Shown here in pieces: positions 17,947-25,283 of a DNA stretch of 43,884 nucleotides; position 1 is the stretch's first letter; each line of letters begins with the position of its first letter. Under the pieces are notes generated by a model. That model was not told the origin of the DNA and ran no database searches. It was given only the letters and a program-made list of their open reading frames with translations. Both the position numbers and the translations under genes were made by a program. Location of the stretch: the NCBI GenBank assembly GCA_900544295.1, contig UQUO01000016.1, forward strand, positions 1 to 43,884, written 5' to 3'. The stretch is from an uncultured Eubacteriales bacterium (GTDB taxonomy: Bacteria; Bacillota; Clostridia; Oscillospirales; Oscillospiraceae).

Positions 17947-19106
17947 ACACGAAAGAGCTCGACGCGAAATATATAGCCGGCACCTACGCCCGCTTCCCCG
18001 TGGTCCTGAAGGAGGGAAAGGGCTCTCTCGTCCGGGACGAGAGCGGCAAGGAGTACATCGACATGGGCAGCGGCATCGCCGTGAACGCCCTCGGCATAGC
18101 TGACCCCGCCTGGGCCGCGGCGGTCTCGGAGCAGCTGGGCAAGCTCCAGCACTGCTCGAACCTCTACTTCTCCGAGCCCTGCGCCAGGCTGGCCGAGGTC
18201 CTCTGCGAGAGGACGGGCCTGAAGAAGGTCTTTTTCGGCAACTCCGGCGCGGAGGCCAACGAGTGCGCCATAAAGGCCGCGCGCAAGTACGCCGCGGACA
18301 AGTACGGCCCGGAGCGGCACAAGATAGTCACCCTCATAAACAGCTTCCACGGCCGCACGATAGCCACCCTGACCGCCACCGGCCAGGAGGAGATGCACCG
18401 CGACTTCAACCCCCTCCTGCCCGGCTTCCTCTACACGCCCGCGAACGACTGCGAGGCGCTGAAAGCGCTCGTCGCGGAGCATGACGACATCGCGGCCATC
18501 ATGTTCGAGCTCGTCCAGGGCGAGGGCGGCGTCATGCCGCTGGAGCGGGCCTTTGTGGACTGCATGGCCGAGCTCGCGGCGGAAAAGGACATCCTCCTGG
18601 TCTGCGACGAGGTGCAGACCGGCAACGGCCGCACGGGCAGCCTCTACGCCTGGCAGCAGTACGGCTTCACGCCGGACATCATGTCCACGGCCAAGGGCCT
18701 GGGCGGCGGCCTGCCCATAGGCGCCTGCCTCTTCGGAGAGAAGACCGAAAACACCCTCACCCCCGGCACGCACGGCTCGACCTTCGGCGGCAGCCCCGCC
18801 GTCTGCGCCGGCGCGCTGAGTATCCTCGGCCGCATAGACGAGGCGCTGCTGGCGCAGGTGCGCGCCAAGAGCGAGTACCTCTTCTCCGCCTTCGAGGGCA
18901 GGCCCGGCATAGAGCAGGTCTCGGGCCTCGGCCTCATGATAGGCATCAGGACCGCGAAGCCCGCGGCCGAGGTCGTGGCCAAATGCATGGAGCAGGGCGT
19001 CCTCGTCCTCACCGCCCACGGCAAGGTGAGGCTGCTGCCCGCGCTCAACATCCCCATGGAGCTCGTAAAGAAGGCGGCCGAGGTCATCATCGCCGCCTGC
19101 GCCTGA
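17943..19106 (+). CDS. argD: Acetylornithine aminotransferase
   Basis: This class III PLP aminotransferase converts N-acetylglutamate semialdehyde to N-acetylornithine with glutamate as donor. The PLP lysine is Lys251 in STAKGLGGGLPIGA. Upstream, the NSGAEANECAIKAARKY block and the VCDEVQTGNGRTG motif carry the PLP-phosphate and ring-binding residues. The frame runs open far upstream, but the start at 17943 overlaps the argB stop and gives 387 residues, normal for the family. Such enzymes can also serve as succinyldiaminopimelate aminotransferase. It is followed 15 bases later by argF. Confidence 0.95.
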   Translation: MNTKELDAKYIAGTYARFPVVLKEGKGSLVRDESGKEYIDMGSGIAVNALGIADPAWAAAVSEQLGKLQHCSNLYFSEPCARLAEVLCERTGLKKVFFGNSGAEANECAIKAARKYAADKYGPERHKIVTLINSFHGRTIATLTATGQEEMHRDFNPLLPGFLYTPANDCEALKALVAEHDDIAAIMFELVQGEGGVMPLERAFVDCMAELAAEKDILLVCDEVQTGNGRTGSLYAWQQYGFTPDIMSTAKGLGGGLPIGACLFGEKTENTLTPGTHGSTFGGSPAVCAGALSILGRIDEALLAQVRAKSEYLFSAFEGRPGIEQVSGLGLMIGIRTAKPAAEVVAKCMEQGVLVLTAHGKVRLLPALNIPMELVKKAAEVIIAACA

Positions 19107-19121
19107 CAGGAGGGACAAGGA

Positions 19122-20123
19122 ATGGATTTCAAAGGCAAGGATTTTCTGAAGCTGCTCGACTTCGAGCCGCGGGACATCGTCGCGCTGCTGGACCTCGCCG
19201 CGGAGCTGAAGGCCAAGAAAAAGGCCGGCATCCCGCACAGGCTCTGCGAGGGCAAGAGCGTCGCGCTCATCTTTGAAAAGACCAGCACCCGCACCCGCTG
19301 CTCCTTCGAGGTCGCGGCCGCCGACCTCGGCATGCACCCGGTGTATCTCGACCCCTCGGGCTCGCAGATAGGCAAGAAGGAGTCCATCGCGGACACGGCC
19401 CGCGTGCTCTCGCGGATGTTCGACGGCATAGAGTACCGCGGCTTCGGCCAGAGCATAGTCGAGGAGCTGGCGCAGTACGCCTCCGTGCCGGTCTGGAACG
19501 GCCTGACGAACGAGTTCCACCCCACGCAGATCCTGGCCGACATGCTGACCATCCGGGAGCATTTCGGCAAGCTGGAGGGCATCAAGCTCGTCTACATGGG
19601 CGACGCGCGGTATAACATGGGCAACTCCCTGATGATAGGCTGCGCGAAGCTGGGCATGCACTTCGTGGCCTGCGCGCCGCTGGAGTTTTTCCCGGACGAG
19701 AAGCTCATAGACCAGGCCCAGGAGATAGCCGCAGAGACCGGCGCGGTGCTGGAGTTCTGGACGGAGCCCGAGACGGCGCTCAGGGACGCGGACGTGGTGT
19801 ACACGGACATCTGGGTCTCAATGGGCGAGCCGCCCGAGGCCTGGGCCGAGCGCATAGACGCCATGCTGCCCTACCAGGTGAACGCAAAGGCCATGAGCTA
19901 TGCCAAGCCCACGGCGGTGTTCATGCACTGCCTGCCGGCCTTCCACGACCTGAAGACGACCATCGGCAAGGAAGTGGGCGAAAAGTACGGCCTCGACGCG
20001 CTCGAAGTGACGAACGAGGTCTTCGAGGGCCCGCAGTCCATAGTCTTCGACGAGGCGGAAAACCGCATGCACACGATAAAGGCCGTCATGGCCGCCACCC
20101 TCGCCGGGCTCGACACGCACTGA
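19122..20123 (+). CDS. argF: Ornithine carbamoyltransferase
   Basis: This enzyme combines ornithine and carbamoyl phosphate to give citrulline. The carbamoyl-phosphate motif STRTR is at residues 55-59 (in [12 protein letters not shown]), and the ornithine-side HCLP motif has His269-Cys270. The region [16 protein letters not shown] is also diagnostic. AGGAGGG precedes the ATG. At 333 residues it matches the anabolic type. It closes the arginine run; no arginine deiminase or carbamate kinase is nearby, which favours a biosynthetic role. Carbamoyl phosphate synthase genes are not in the window. Confidence 0.97.
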   Translation: MDFKGKDFLKLLDFEPRDIVALLDLAAELKAKKKAGIPHRLCEGKSVALIFEKTSTRTRCSFEVAAADLGMHPVYLDPSGSQIGKKESIADTARVLSRMFDGIEYRGFGQSIVEELAQYASVPVWNGLTNEFHPTQILADMLTIREHFGKLEGIKLVYMGDARYNMGNSLMIGCAKLGMHFVACAPLEFFPDEKLIDQAQEIAAETGAVLEFWTEPETALRDADVVYTDIWVSMGEPPEAWAERIDAMLPYQVNAKAMSYAKPTAVFMHCLPAFHDLKTTIGKEVGEKYGLDALEVTNEVFEGPQSIVFDEAENRMHTIKAVMAATLAGLDTH

Positions 20124-20137
20124 CCGCGCGGCCCCCT

Positions 20138-20234
20138 TGCAGGGGCGGGGTTTCCATCCCCGCCCGCTGCTCCCGCTCGCTCTCAGCAGCCACCCGGCCG
20201 CTAAAGTTAAATGCCGCCCGAAGGGCGGCATTTT
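20138..20234. terminator. Terminators after argF, shared repeat unit
   Basis: The first element is GGGGCGGGG paired with CCCCGCCCG around 20143-20165. The second is a perfect 9-bp hairpin (20211-20219 and 20223-20231) followed by TTTT, a good stop for the arginine transcript. The same order, TTGCAGGGGCGGGGT followed about 35-70 bases later by an ATGCCGCCC hairpin, recurs at 39170-39240, so this is a dispersed intergenic unit. The rest of the 20124-20336 gap shows no gene. Confidence 0.65.
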
Positions 20235-20336
20235 GATTTGGCTGCGGAGCGGCCGTCAACGTCACGTAGGTGCAAGCCCGTCACGCCGGGCGGGGGTGGG
20301 ACACAGCCCCCGCAGAAGGGACGGCGGGGCGCAGCC

Positions 20337-20900
20337 TCACAGGCCGATGGTCCACATATATGTATACGCCTGCGCCCAGGAGCCGAAGGTCTCGCGCTGG
20401 ACCATCTCGCGCAGCTCGTCGCGCGAATACCAGCGCGCAGTTATCTCCTCGCCCGTCTCCTTGCAGGGGCTGATGCTCCCCCCGGCCACGCCGAAGACGC
20501 ATATGCACTGCTCGTTAGACAGCCCCACCGCGCTGTACGCGGGCGGCATGACGTGGCGGATCTCCAGCAGGTCCAGCCCCGTCTCCTCCTTCAGCTCCCG
20601 ACGCGCGGCCTCCTCCGGCGTCTCGCCCGGGTCGATGAGCCCCGCGGGCAGGCCGTAGATCTCACGGTCCAGCTCCAGCCGGAACTCCCGGATGAGCAGC
20701 AGATGCTCCCGCGCCTCGTCCGTCATGATTATCATCACCGCGTCCGTCCGCGGGTGGCGCAGCTTCTCCTCCGAGTCTATGCCCCCGTCGCGAGAGAACA
20801 TCTCATAGACCTTCTCCCCGCCCGCAGGCGTCTCGTAGAGGATGTCGTAGCGGCTCAGATACTCCCCGCCGCCCCTCTTCTCTATGCCGCGGAACTTCAT
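20337..20900 (-). CDS. Nudix hydrolase, ADP-ribose pyrophosphatase-like
   Basis: This is a Nudix-family pyrophosphohydrolase, probably cleaving ADP-ribose or a similar nucleoside diphosphate derivative. The Nudix box GLIDPGETPEEAARRELKEE (about residues 87-106) has all the glutamates that bind magnesium, and the preceding LPAG is typical of the ADP-ribose pyrophosphatase subgroup. The N-terminal strands about 1-50 fit the subgroup's dimerisation region. The ATG overlaps the stop of the upstream metallo-hydrolase gene by 4 bases, so the two form an operon. Substrate specificity cannot be read from sequence alone. Confidence 0.85.
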   Translation of the reverse strand: MKFRGIEKRGGGEYLSRYDILYETPAGGEKVYEMFSRDGGIDSEEKLRHPRTDAVMIIMTDEAREHLLLIREFRLELDREIYGLPAGLIDPGETPEEAARRELKEETGLDLLEIRHVMPPAYSAVGLSNEQCICVFGVAGGSISPCKETGEEITARWYSRDELREMVQRETFGSWAQAYTYMWTIGL

Positions 20901-21505
20901 CTGAGCTTCAGCACCACCGTGCGCGGCGCGCCGAAGTCCGGCAGCTCTATGCTGGGCCCGTCGGCAAACTCCACGTTCTTCGACAGCGCCAGGAAGGGCT
21001 CCACCGTGTCGATCTCGTCCAGGCCGTAGCCCTCGCCCCGACAGTGCATGGGGATGACGAGCTGCGCGTCTATGGCGTCGGCCAGCTCCCGGGCCGTCCC
21101 GGCGTCTATCGTGTAGTAGCCGCCCACGGGGATGAGCAGGGCGTCCACGTGCCCGATGGCCTTTATCTGCCCCTTCGAGAGCATGTGCCCCACGTCGCCC
21201 AGGTGGCAGACCCTCGCGCCGCCGCCCGAGACGATGCGGATTAGGTTCTCGCCCCGCTTTTTGCCGCCCTCGTCGTCGTGCCAGCAGCAGAGGCTCTCAA
21301 CGGTGTAGTCCGTCTGCTCGCCGCTCAGCGTGACCTTGTCCTCGGCGTTGTGGTCCCCGTGGCCGTGGCTGCACAGGACAAGGTCCGCCGCCAGCTGCGG
21401 CAGCCTCAGTCCGGGCGGGAAATCGTCGGCATAGGGGTCGAACACGACCTTGCCCGCGCGCGACTCCAGCATGAAGCAGGAATGTCCGTACCAGGTGAGT
21501 TTCAT
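20897..21505 (-). CDS. UPF0173-like metallo-beta-lactamase-fold hydrolase
   Basis: This is a compact (202 aa) metallo-beta-lactamase-fold protein. It starts with KLTWYGHSCF, typical of the UPF0173 group, and carries the metal motif SHGHGDHN (HxHxDH). Further metal ligands are likely the His of CHLGDVGH and of the IPMHCRGEGY segment. The reaction is unknown for this group. It is the first gene of a two-gene operon with the Nudix hydrolase. A GGAGG-type site precedes the ATG, and a divergent promoter pair lies between it and the VanY-like gene. Confidence 0.85.
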   Translation of the reverse strand: MKLTWYGHSCFMLESRAGKVVFDPYADDFPPGLRLPQLAADLVLCSHGHGDHNAEDKVTLSGEQTDYTVESLCCWHDDEGGKKRGENLIRIVSGGGARVCHLGDVGHMLSKGQIKAIGHVDALLIPVGGYYTIDAGTARELADAIDAQLVIPMHCRGEGYGLDEIDTVEPFLALSKNVEFADGPSIELPDFGAPRTVVLKLR

Positions 21506-21535
21506 AGCTTCCGCCTCCCGAAAATTCTTGCGTAC

Positions 21536-21564
21536 AGTATAGCACAGCCGCCCCCCGCCCGCAA
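21536..21564 (-). promoter_or_regulatory. Promoter of the hydrolase-Nudix operon
   Basis: On the minus strand TTGCGG (21559-21564) and TATACT (21536-21541) are 17 bases apart, and the -10 is extended by TGC. The ATG of the hydrolase lies about 30 bases downstream. Confidence 0.6.
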
Positions 21565-21571
21565 CAGGCCG

Positions 21572-21600
21572 TTGACCGGGGCGGGGAAAAGTGGTAATAT
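21572..21600 (+). promoter_or_regulatory. Promoter of the VanY-like gene
   Basis: TTGACC (21572-21577) and TAATAT (21595-21600) are separated by exactly 17 bases and end 18 bases before the coding start. The short leader carries AGGTGAT as ribosome site. The promoter diverges from the hydrolase promoter at 21536-21564. Confidence 0.65.
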
Positions 21601-21618
21601 CCGAACAGGTGATGATAA

Positions 21619-22410
21619 ATGAGCAAAAAGCGCATAATACGGGTCGTCGTCGGCGTACTCATGCTGGCGGCGCTCCTGTTTTGCATCTACAGGGCCATGC
21701 TGGCCGCGCCCGCGCCGGAGGAGCCCGCCGGGGAGACGGAGACCGTCGAGACCGAGCCGCCCGCCGAGAGCGCCGAGCCCTCCGCGAGCGCAGCGCCCAG
21801 CCCCACTCCCAGCCCCACGCCGGAGCCGACCCCCACGCCCGAGCCCACCCCCAGCCTGCCCGACGTGGACATTACCTCCTGGGAGTTCAAGGTCGCGAAC
21901 CTCGACAACAACATCGGCGACTACACGCCCGAGCTCGTCGTGGTCGAGAACGGCCAGAGCTTCGACGCCCGCGCGGCGGACGCCCTGGCGGAGTTCATCG
22001 CCGCGGCGCGCGAGCAGGGCCTGTCGGTCTACCTCTCCTCCACCTACCGCGACTACGCCACGCAGACCTACCTCTACAACCGCAAGGTCTCGCAGTACGG
22101 CGAGGAGATCGCCAAGACCATAGTCGCGCCCCCGGGCACGAGCGAGCACCAGCTCGGACTCGCCGCGGACATCACGGACAAATACTACGAGTTCAAGGAC
22201 GAGAGCCTTGAGAACACGGAGCTCTTCCAGTGGATGAGCGCCAACTGCGCGCAGTACGGCTTCATCGTCCGCTACCCGAAGGACAAGGAGGACGTGACCG
22301 GCATCATGTACGAGCCCTGGCACTTCCGCTACGTAGGCGTGGAGGCGGCGGAGTACATCATGGAAAACGGCCTCTGCCTGGAGGAATTTGTGGCGCTTTA
22401 CGAAGAGTAA
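21619..22410 (+). CDS. VanY-type D-alanyl-D-alanine carboxypeptidase, membrane-anchored
   Basis: This is a zinc peptidase of family M15 expected to trim D-Ala from peptidoglycan stem peptides outside the membrane. An N-terminal anchor helix (about residues 7-27) follows a KKR start. Residues about 31-82 are a Pro/Glu/Thr-rich linker with repeated PTP and EPTP units that would span the wall. The catalytic domain has SSTYRDYATQ, then SEHQLGLAADI with His177 and Asp184 as zinc ligands. EPWHFRYVG provides the base Glu232 and third ligand His235. It stands alone between a divergent promoter and a terminator. No van resistance genes are nearby, so cell-wall maintenance is more likely than glycopeptide resistance. 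Confidence 0.92.
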   Translation: MSKKRIIRVVVGVLMLAALLFCIYRAMLAAPAPEEPAGETETVETEPPAESAEPSASAAPSPTPSPTPEPTPTPEPTPSLPDVDITSWEFKVANLDNNIGDYTPELVVVENGQSFDARAADALAEFIAAAREQGLSVYLSSTYRDYATQTYLYNRKVSQYGEEIAKTIVAPPGTSEHQLGLAADITDKYYEFKDESLENTELFQWMSANCAQYGFIVRYPKDKEDVTGIMYEPWHFRYVGVEAAEYIMENGLCLEEFVALYEE

Positions 22411-22416
22411 GGCCAA

Positions 22417-22451
22417 GGCCCCGGAGCTTTTGCTCCGGGGCCTCAGTTTTT
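22417..22451 (+). terminator. Terminator of the VanY-like gene
   Basis: Perfect 11-bp arms (22417-22427 and 22432-22442) enclose TTTT and are followed by TCAGTTTTT, a clear intrinsic terminator 6 bases after the stop codon. The convergent thioredoxin gene ends at 22485. Confidence 0.85.
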
Positions 22452-22484
22452 GAGAGAGAAAAAGGGGATGGAGGGGGATAGGGA

Positions 22485-22793
22485 TCAGGGAAGGAGAGAG
22501 AGGATGCTGCTCTTGGGCCTGGCGCCGGTGGCGCGGTTCACGATCTCGCCGCCGCGCATGACCACCAGGGTCGGGATGCTGCTTATGTTAAAGGCCGAAG
22601 CCAGCTCCGGCTCCTCGTCCACGTTGACCTTGCCGACGAGGATGTCCGGGCGTTCGGCGGCTATCTCGTCCACCACGGGGGAGACCATGCGGCAGGGGCC
22701 GCACCAGCTGGCCCAGAAGTCCAGGAGCACGGGCTTTTCGCTGCCCTTTACCTCGGCTGCGAAATTGGAAGCGGTTATCTTTACGGCTGACAT
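22485..22793 (-). CDS. trxA: Thioredoxin
   Basis: This is a 102-residue thioredoxin that keeps cytoplasmic protein thiols reduced and donates electrons to reductases. The active site is WCGPC with Cys31 and Cys34, preceded by the buried Asp25, and the cis-proline is in SIPTLVV. No signal peptide is present. AGGAGG lies 8 bases before the ATG. There is no thioredoxin reductase gene next to it. A 15-base palindrome (22854-22868) lies about 60 bases upstream and may be an operator. Confidence 0.95.
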   Translation of the reverse strand: MSAVKITASNFAAEVKGSEKPVLLDFWASWCGPCRMVSPVVDEIAAERPDILVGKVNVDEEPELASAFNISSIPTLVVMRGGEIVNRATGARPKSSILSLLP

Positions 22794-22853
22794 CTTTAAT
22801 TCCTCCTGTGTTCTTTTCTTGGCCTAATACTAGCACGCAGGAGGCCGGGCGTC

Positions 22854-22868
22854 TGTGACAATGTCACA
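22854..22868. promoter_or_regulatory. 7-1-7 palindrome upstream of trxA
   Basis: TGTGACA-A-TGTCACA is a perfect inverted repeat of 7-bp arms around one base. It lies upstream of trxA and overlaps the last codons of the upstream hydrolase gene. The TGTGA/TCACA arms recall CRP/FNR and Rex sites, but those have six bases between the arms rather than five; the 7-1-7 layout is more like Fur/PerR sites. The protein that binds it is unknown, and the overlap with coding sequence means chance cannot be excluded. Confidence 0.4.
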
Positions 22869-23739
22869 CGCGGCGCCAGAGCAGGCGGTTCTGCTCGACG
22901 AGGGCCTCGGCGCGCCCGGCGTCCAGGTGCCAGGCGAGGATGGACTTCAGCGTGCTGCCCACGAGGACGTACTGCTCCATCGTGAGCTGCAGGCCCCAGC
23001 GGTCAAAGACGCGCTTGAGGAGCTCCTCAAAGCCAGTGGGCTCGGCGCAGAGCTCCAGAACGGCCTCGCAGATGGCCTCGACATGGCGGAGGTTCAGCTC
23101 CGCGAGGGGGGCGATGTCCTCCACAGCCTCCGCGTGGGCGGGGACGTAGAGCCTGGCCTCCAGCTGAGGCAGGCGGCGGAGCGTCTCAAGGTAGGCGCCG
23201 ACGTCGTAGATGAAGGGGAAGCCGTATTTTTCAAGCGTTGCGGCGCTGGAGAGGCAGTCTGCGATGTAGGCCGTGCCGTCGGGCGTGCGGTAGCCGGCCA
23301 TGTCGAAGAAATGGCCCGGCAGGGGCAGGATGTCCACGCCCTCGGGGAAGCCGGGCGCGGAGACGTCCTCGGCCGGGGCGGGCTGGGCCATGAGGAACTT
23401 GTGCCTGAGCGGCTTCGGCGGGAAACCGCCGAAGAGGAAGGCGGGCTCAAGCACCGGCGCGCGGGTGAAAGCCGCCTCGATGCCCGGCGCAAAGACGCGG
23501 CAGCCGGTCTGCTTTTGCAGGTACTGGCAGCCGCCGGTGTGGTCGGCGTTGGAGTGGGTTATGAGTATGGCGAGGAGCTTCCAGCCGTTTTTGTCGAGTA
23601 TCTGCCTGACCTTGCGGCCCGCGTCCTTGTCGTTGCCGCTGTCGATGAGGCAGACCCCGTCCCCGGTGTCATACAGGCCGATTTTTGCCGGGCAGTCGAT
23701 ATAATAACTGCGCTCCCCGGCGCGGATGAGTTCATACAT
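22864..23739 (-). CDS. Metallo-beta-lactamase-fold hydrolase with altered metal motif
   Basis: This 291-residue protein has the metallo-beta-lactamase fold. Strand pairs lead to LIDSGNDKDAGR and the metal loop THSNADHTGG. The loop reads HxNxDH, so the second histidine of the usual HxHxDH is asparagine; this variant may bind a single metal or use another ligand. Later candidates are the PLPGHFFDMAGY histidine, the IADCL aspartate and the VPAHAEAV histidine. The C-terminal 90 residues are helical, as in the glyoxalase-II-like clade. GGAGG is 8 bases before the ATG. The substrate is unknown. It lies upstream of trxA on the same strand but with a separating gap. Confidence 0.8.
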   Translation of the reverse strand: MYELIRAGERSYYIDCPAKIGLYDTGDGVCLIDSGNDKDAGRKVRQILDKNGWKLLAILITHSNADHTGGCQYLQKQTGCRVFAPGIEAAFTRAPVLEPAFLFGGFPPKPLRHKFLMAQPAPAEDVSAPGFPEGVDILPLPGHFFDMAGYRTPDGTAYIADCLSSAATLEKYGFPFIYDVGAYLETLRRLPQLEARLYVPAHAEAVEDIAPLAELNLRHVEAICEAVLELCAEPTGFEELLKRVFDRWGLQLTMEQYVLVGSTLKSILAWHLDAGRAEALVEQNRLLWRRV

Positions 23740-23848
23740 GGCTCAGACCTCCTTTTTGACACTTTACATCATTAGGGCGCGAAATGCAAGGGCGGGTTTT
23801 GGGCCGCGCGGCCCCCTGAGGGCGGCCGGACTTCCCGAAATTGCAGAG

Positions 23849-23888
23849 CCGCCCCGTTTCCCTGGCCTTGTCCAGGGAAACGGGGCGG
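23849..23888. terminator. Perfect 17-bp hairpin
   Basis: Arms 23849-23865 and 23872-23888 are perfectly complementary over 17 bp with a 6-base loop. On the plus strand ATTTT follows. It lies 27 bases beyond the stop of the minus-strand operon ending at 23915 and probably marks its end, although the minus-strand side lacks a T-run. A hairpin of the same 17-6-17 architecture and related sequence occurs at 43775-43814. Confidence 0.6.
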
Positions 23889-23914
23889 ATTTTCCCGGGC
23901 TGCGGCGCCGGGGG

Positions 23915-24376
23915 TTATTCCTCGGGCTTGTCCTCGGTTATCTCTACCTCGATGGAGCCGTCGGCGGCCTCGGCCTCGGCGGCGTCCACTATGTCCTCAA
24001 AGGCGGCGTCGCTCACGCCGGCTTCGTTCAGGCAGGCGCGCAGCTCCGTGAGCTCGGCCTCCATGCGCTCGATCGCCGCCAGGGAGAGCATCACCCGGTC
24101 AAAGGCGCGGACGTACATCTCGCCCGGGGCGGTCTTGTCCGCGGTCTCGAAGTAGAGCTTGCCCACCTCCGCGTAGGCCTCGTTCAGGCTGTCGCGCTCG
24201 GAGTTCAGCTCCATGCTCAGCTTCGCCAGCTTCGCGAGGGCCTTGGCCTTCTCGCCGGCGCCGCCCGCCAGGTCGCGGGCCTTGTCCCCCGCGGCGCCCG
24301 CCAGGTCGCGCGCTATGTCCGCAAAACCGCCGGCAGCCGCCTTCAGGGACCTTATGAGTTCGTTGTAATCAGCCAT
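23915..24376 (-). CDS. Small helical protein of unknown function, coupled to lgt
   Basis: I do not recognise a named family with certainty. The 153-residue product is strongly helical and acidic at the end. Residues about 18-50 form amphipathic repeats of an AxDLAGxAGDKA type, like LEA or apolipoprotein-type helices. Residues about 52-80 (ELNSERDSLNEAYAEVGKLYFE) are a coiled-coil pattern I have seen in small clostridial proteins that often also carry a zinc ribbon, which is absent here. The C-terminus is acidic and disordered. There is no signal peptide. The ATG overlaps the end of lgt by 8 bases, with GGAGG inside the lgt sequence, so the gene is the tail of the ymfF-ymfH-lgt operon. Confidence 0.75.
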   Translation of the reverse strand: MADYNELIRSLKAAAGGFADIARDLAGAAGDKARDLAGGAGEKAKALAKLAKLSMELNSERDSLNEAYAEVGKLYFETADKTAPGEMYVRAFDRVMLSLAAIERMEAELTELRACLNEAGVSDAAFEDIVDAAEAEAADGSIEVEITEDKPEE

Positions 24377-25277
24377 CGTTCTTTTCCTCCGTTTTTTCAG
24401 TTTCAGCCGCGGCCTCGGCCTCCTGCGCGGCCGCGGAGAGCGCCGCGGCGTAGGTCGGCTTGTGGGGCCGCTTGATGTTTATGAGCAATATCACCAGCGC
24501 CGTGAGCGCGGAGAGCGCCGCGACCAGCTGGGATGTGCGTATGTTGGTGCCGGGTATGTACAGGCTGTCCGTCCTGAGCCCCTCTATCCAGGAACGGCCC
24601 GCGCCGTACCAGAACACGTAGAAGAGGAAGACCTGCCCGTCGTACTTCCTGTGCCCCTTCCGGAGCCACCAGCGGTCTATGATGATGAAGCCCACGAGGT
24701 TCCAGAGGCTCTCGTACAGGAAGGTGGGGTGTACGTAATAGGTGGTGCCGTCCGGCGTGGTGAGGCCCATGCGGCAGAAGATGTCCGTCTCCCCGCCGAA
24801 GGCCTCGCGGTTCACGAAGTTGGCCCAGCGGCCTATGACCTGGCCCAGGATGAGGCCCGAGGAGGCCGCGTCCAGCGTCGCGGCAAAGGGTATCTTCTTC
24901 GCGCGGCTCCAGACGATGACGGTCAGCACGCCGGCTATCGTGCCGCCGTACATGGCGATGCCGCCCTCCCAAATCTTGAAGATGTCCAGGAGGTTGTCCT
25001 TGTACCTGTCCCACTCGGCGATGACGTAGTAGACCCGGCAGCCCACTATGGCGATGGGCAGCACCCAGAGGACGAGGCCGAAGATGTCGTCCCCCTTTAT
25101 GCCCATCTGCGGCGCGCGCTTCGAGGCATAGAACACGGCGGCGATGAAGGCGATGGCCATGACGACGCCGTAGAGGTAAAATTCGTGCCCGAAGAGCGTG
25201 AAGCTCGCGGGGAAATCCAGGGTGAGGTCGCCCAGCATGGGGAAGCTGATGGCGGCGTCTCTAAGCATGGTTGGCAT
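24369..25277 (-). CDS. lgt: Prolipoprotein diacylglyceryl transferase
   Basis: Lgt is the membrane enzyme that transfers diacylglycerol from phosphatidylglycerol to the lipobox cysteine of prolipoproteins, the first step of lipoprotein maturation. The product has about seven hydrophobic segments. The Lgt signature lies in the GQVIGRWANFVNREAFG region, with the essential arginine. The HPTFLYES motif and the YGAGRSWIEGLR segment with another essential arginine are also present. The C-terminal 30 residues are an Ala/Glu-rich soluble tail. The ATG is 7 bases after the stop of the M16 peptidase. One client in this window is the lipobox protein at 32497-34182. Confidence 0.95.
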   Translation of the reverse strand: MPTMLRDAAISFPMLGDLTLDFPASFTLFGHEFYLYGVVMAIAFIAAVFYASKRAPQMGIKGDDIFGLVLWVLPIAIVGCRVYYVIAEWDRYKDNLLDIFKIWEGGIAMYGGTIAGVLTVIVWSRAKKIPFAATLDAASSGLILGQVIGRWANFVNREAFGGETDIFCRMGLTTPDGTTYYVHPTFLYESLWNLVGFIIIDRWWLRKGHRKYDGQVFLFYVFWYGAGRSWIEGLRTDSLYIPGTNIRTSQLVAALSALTALVILLINIKRPHKPTYAAALSAAAQEAEAAAETEKTEEKNDG

Positions 25278-25283
25278 GACGAT

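Noticed and set aside
21619..22410. Vancomycin resistance locus
   Set aside because: Only a VanY-like carboxypeptidase is present. No vanR/S, vanH, vanA-type ligase or vanX lies nearby.
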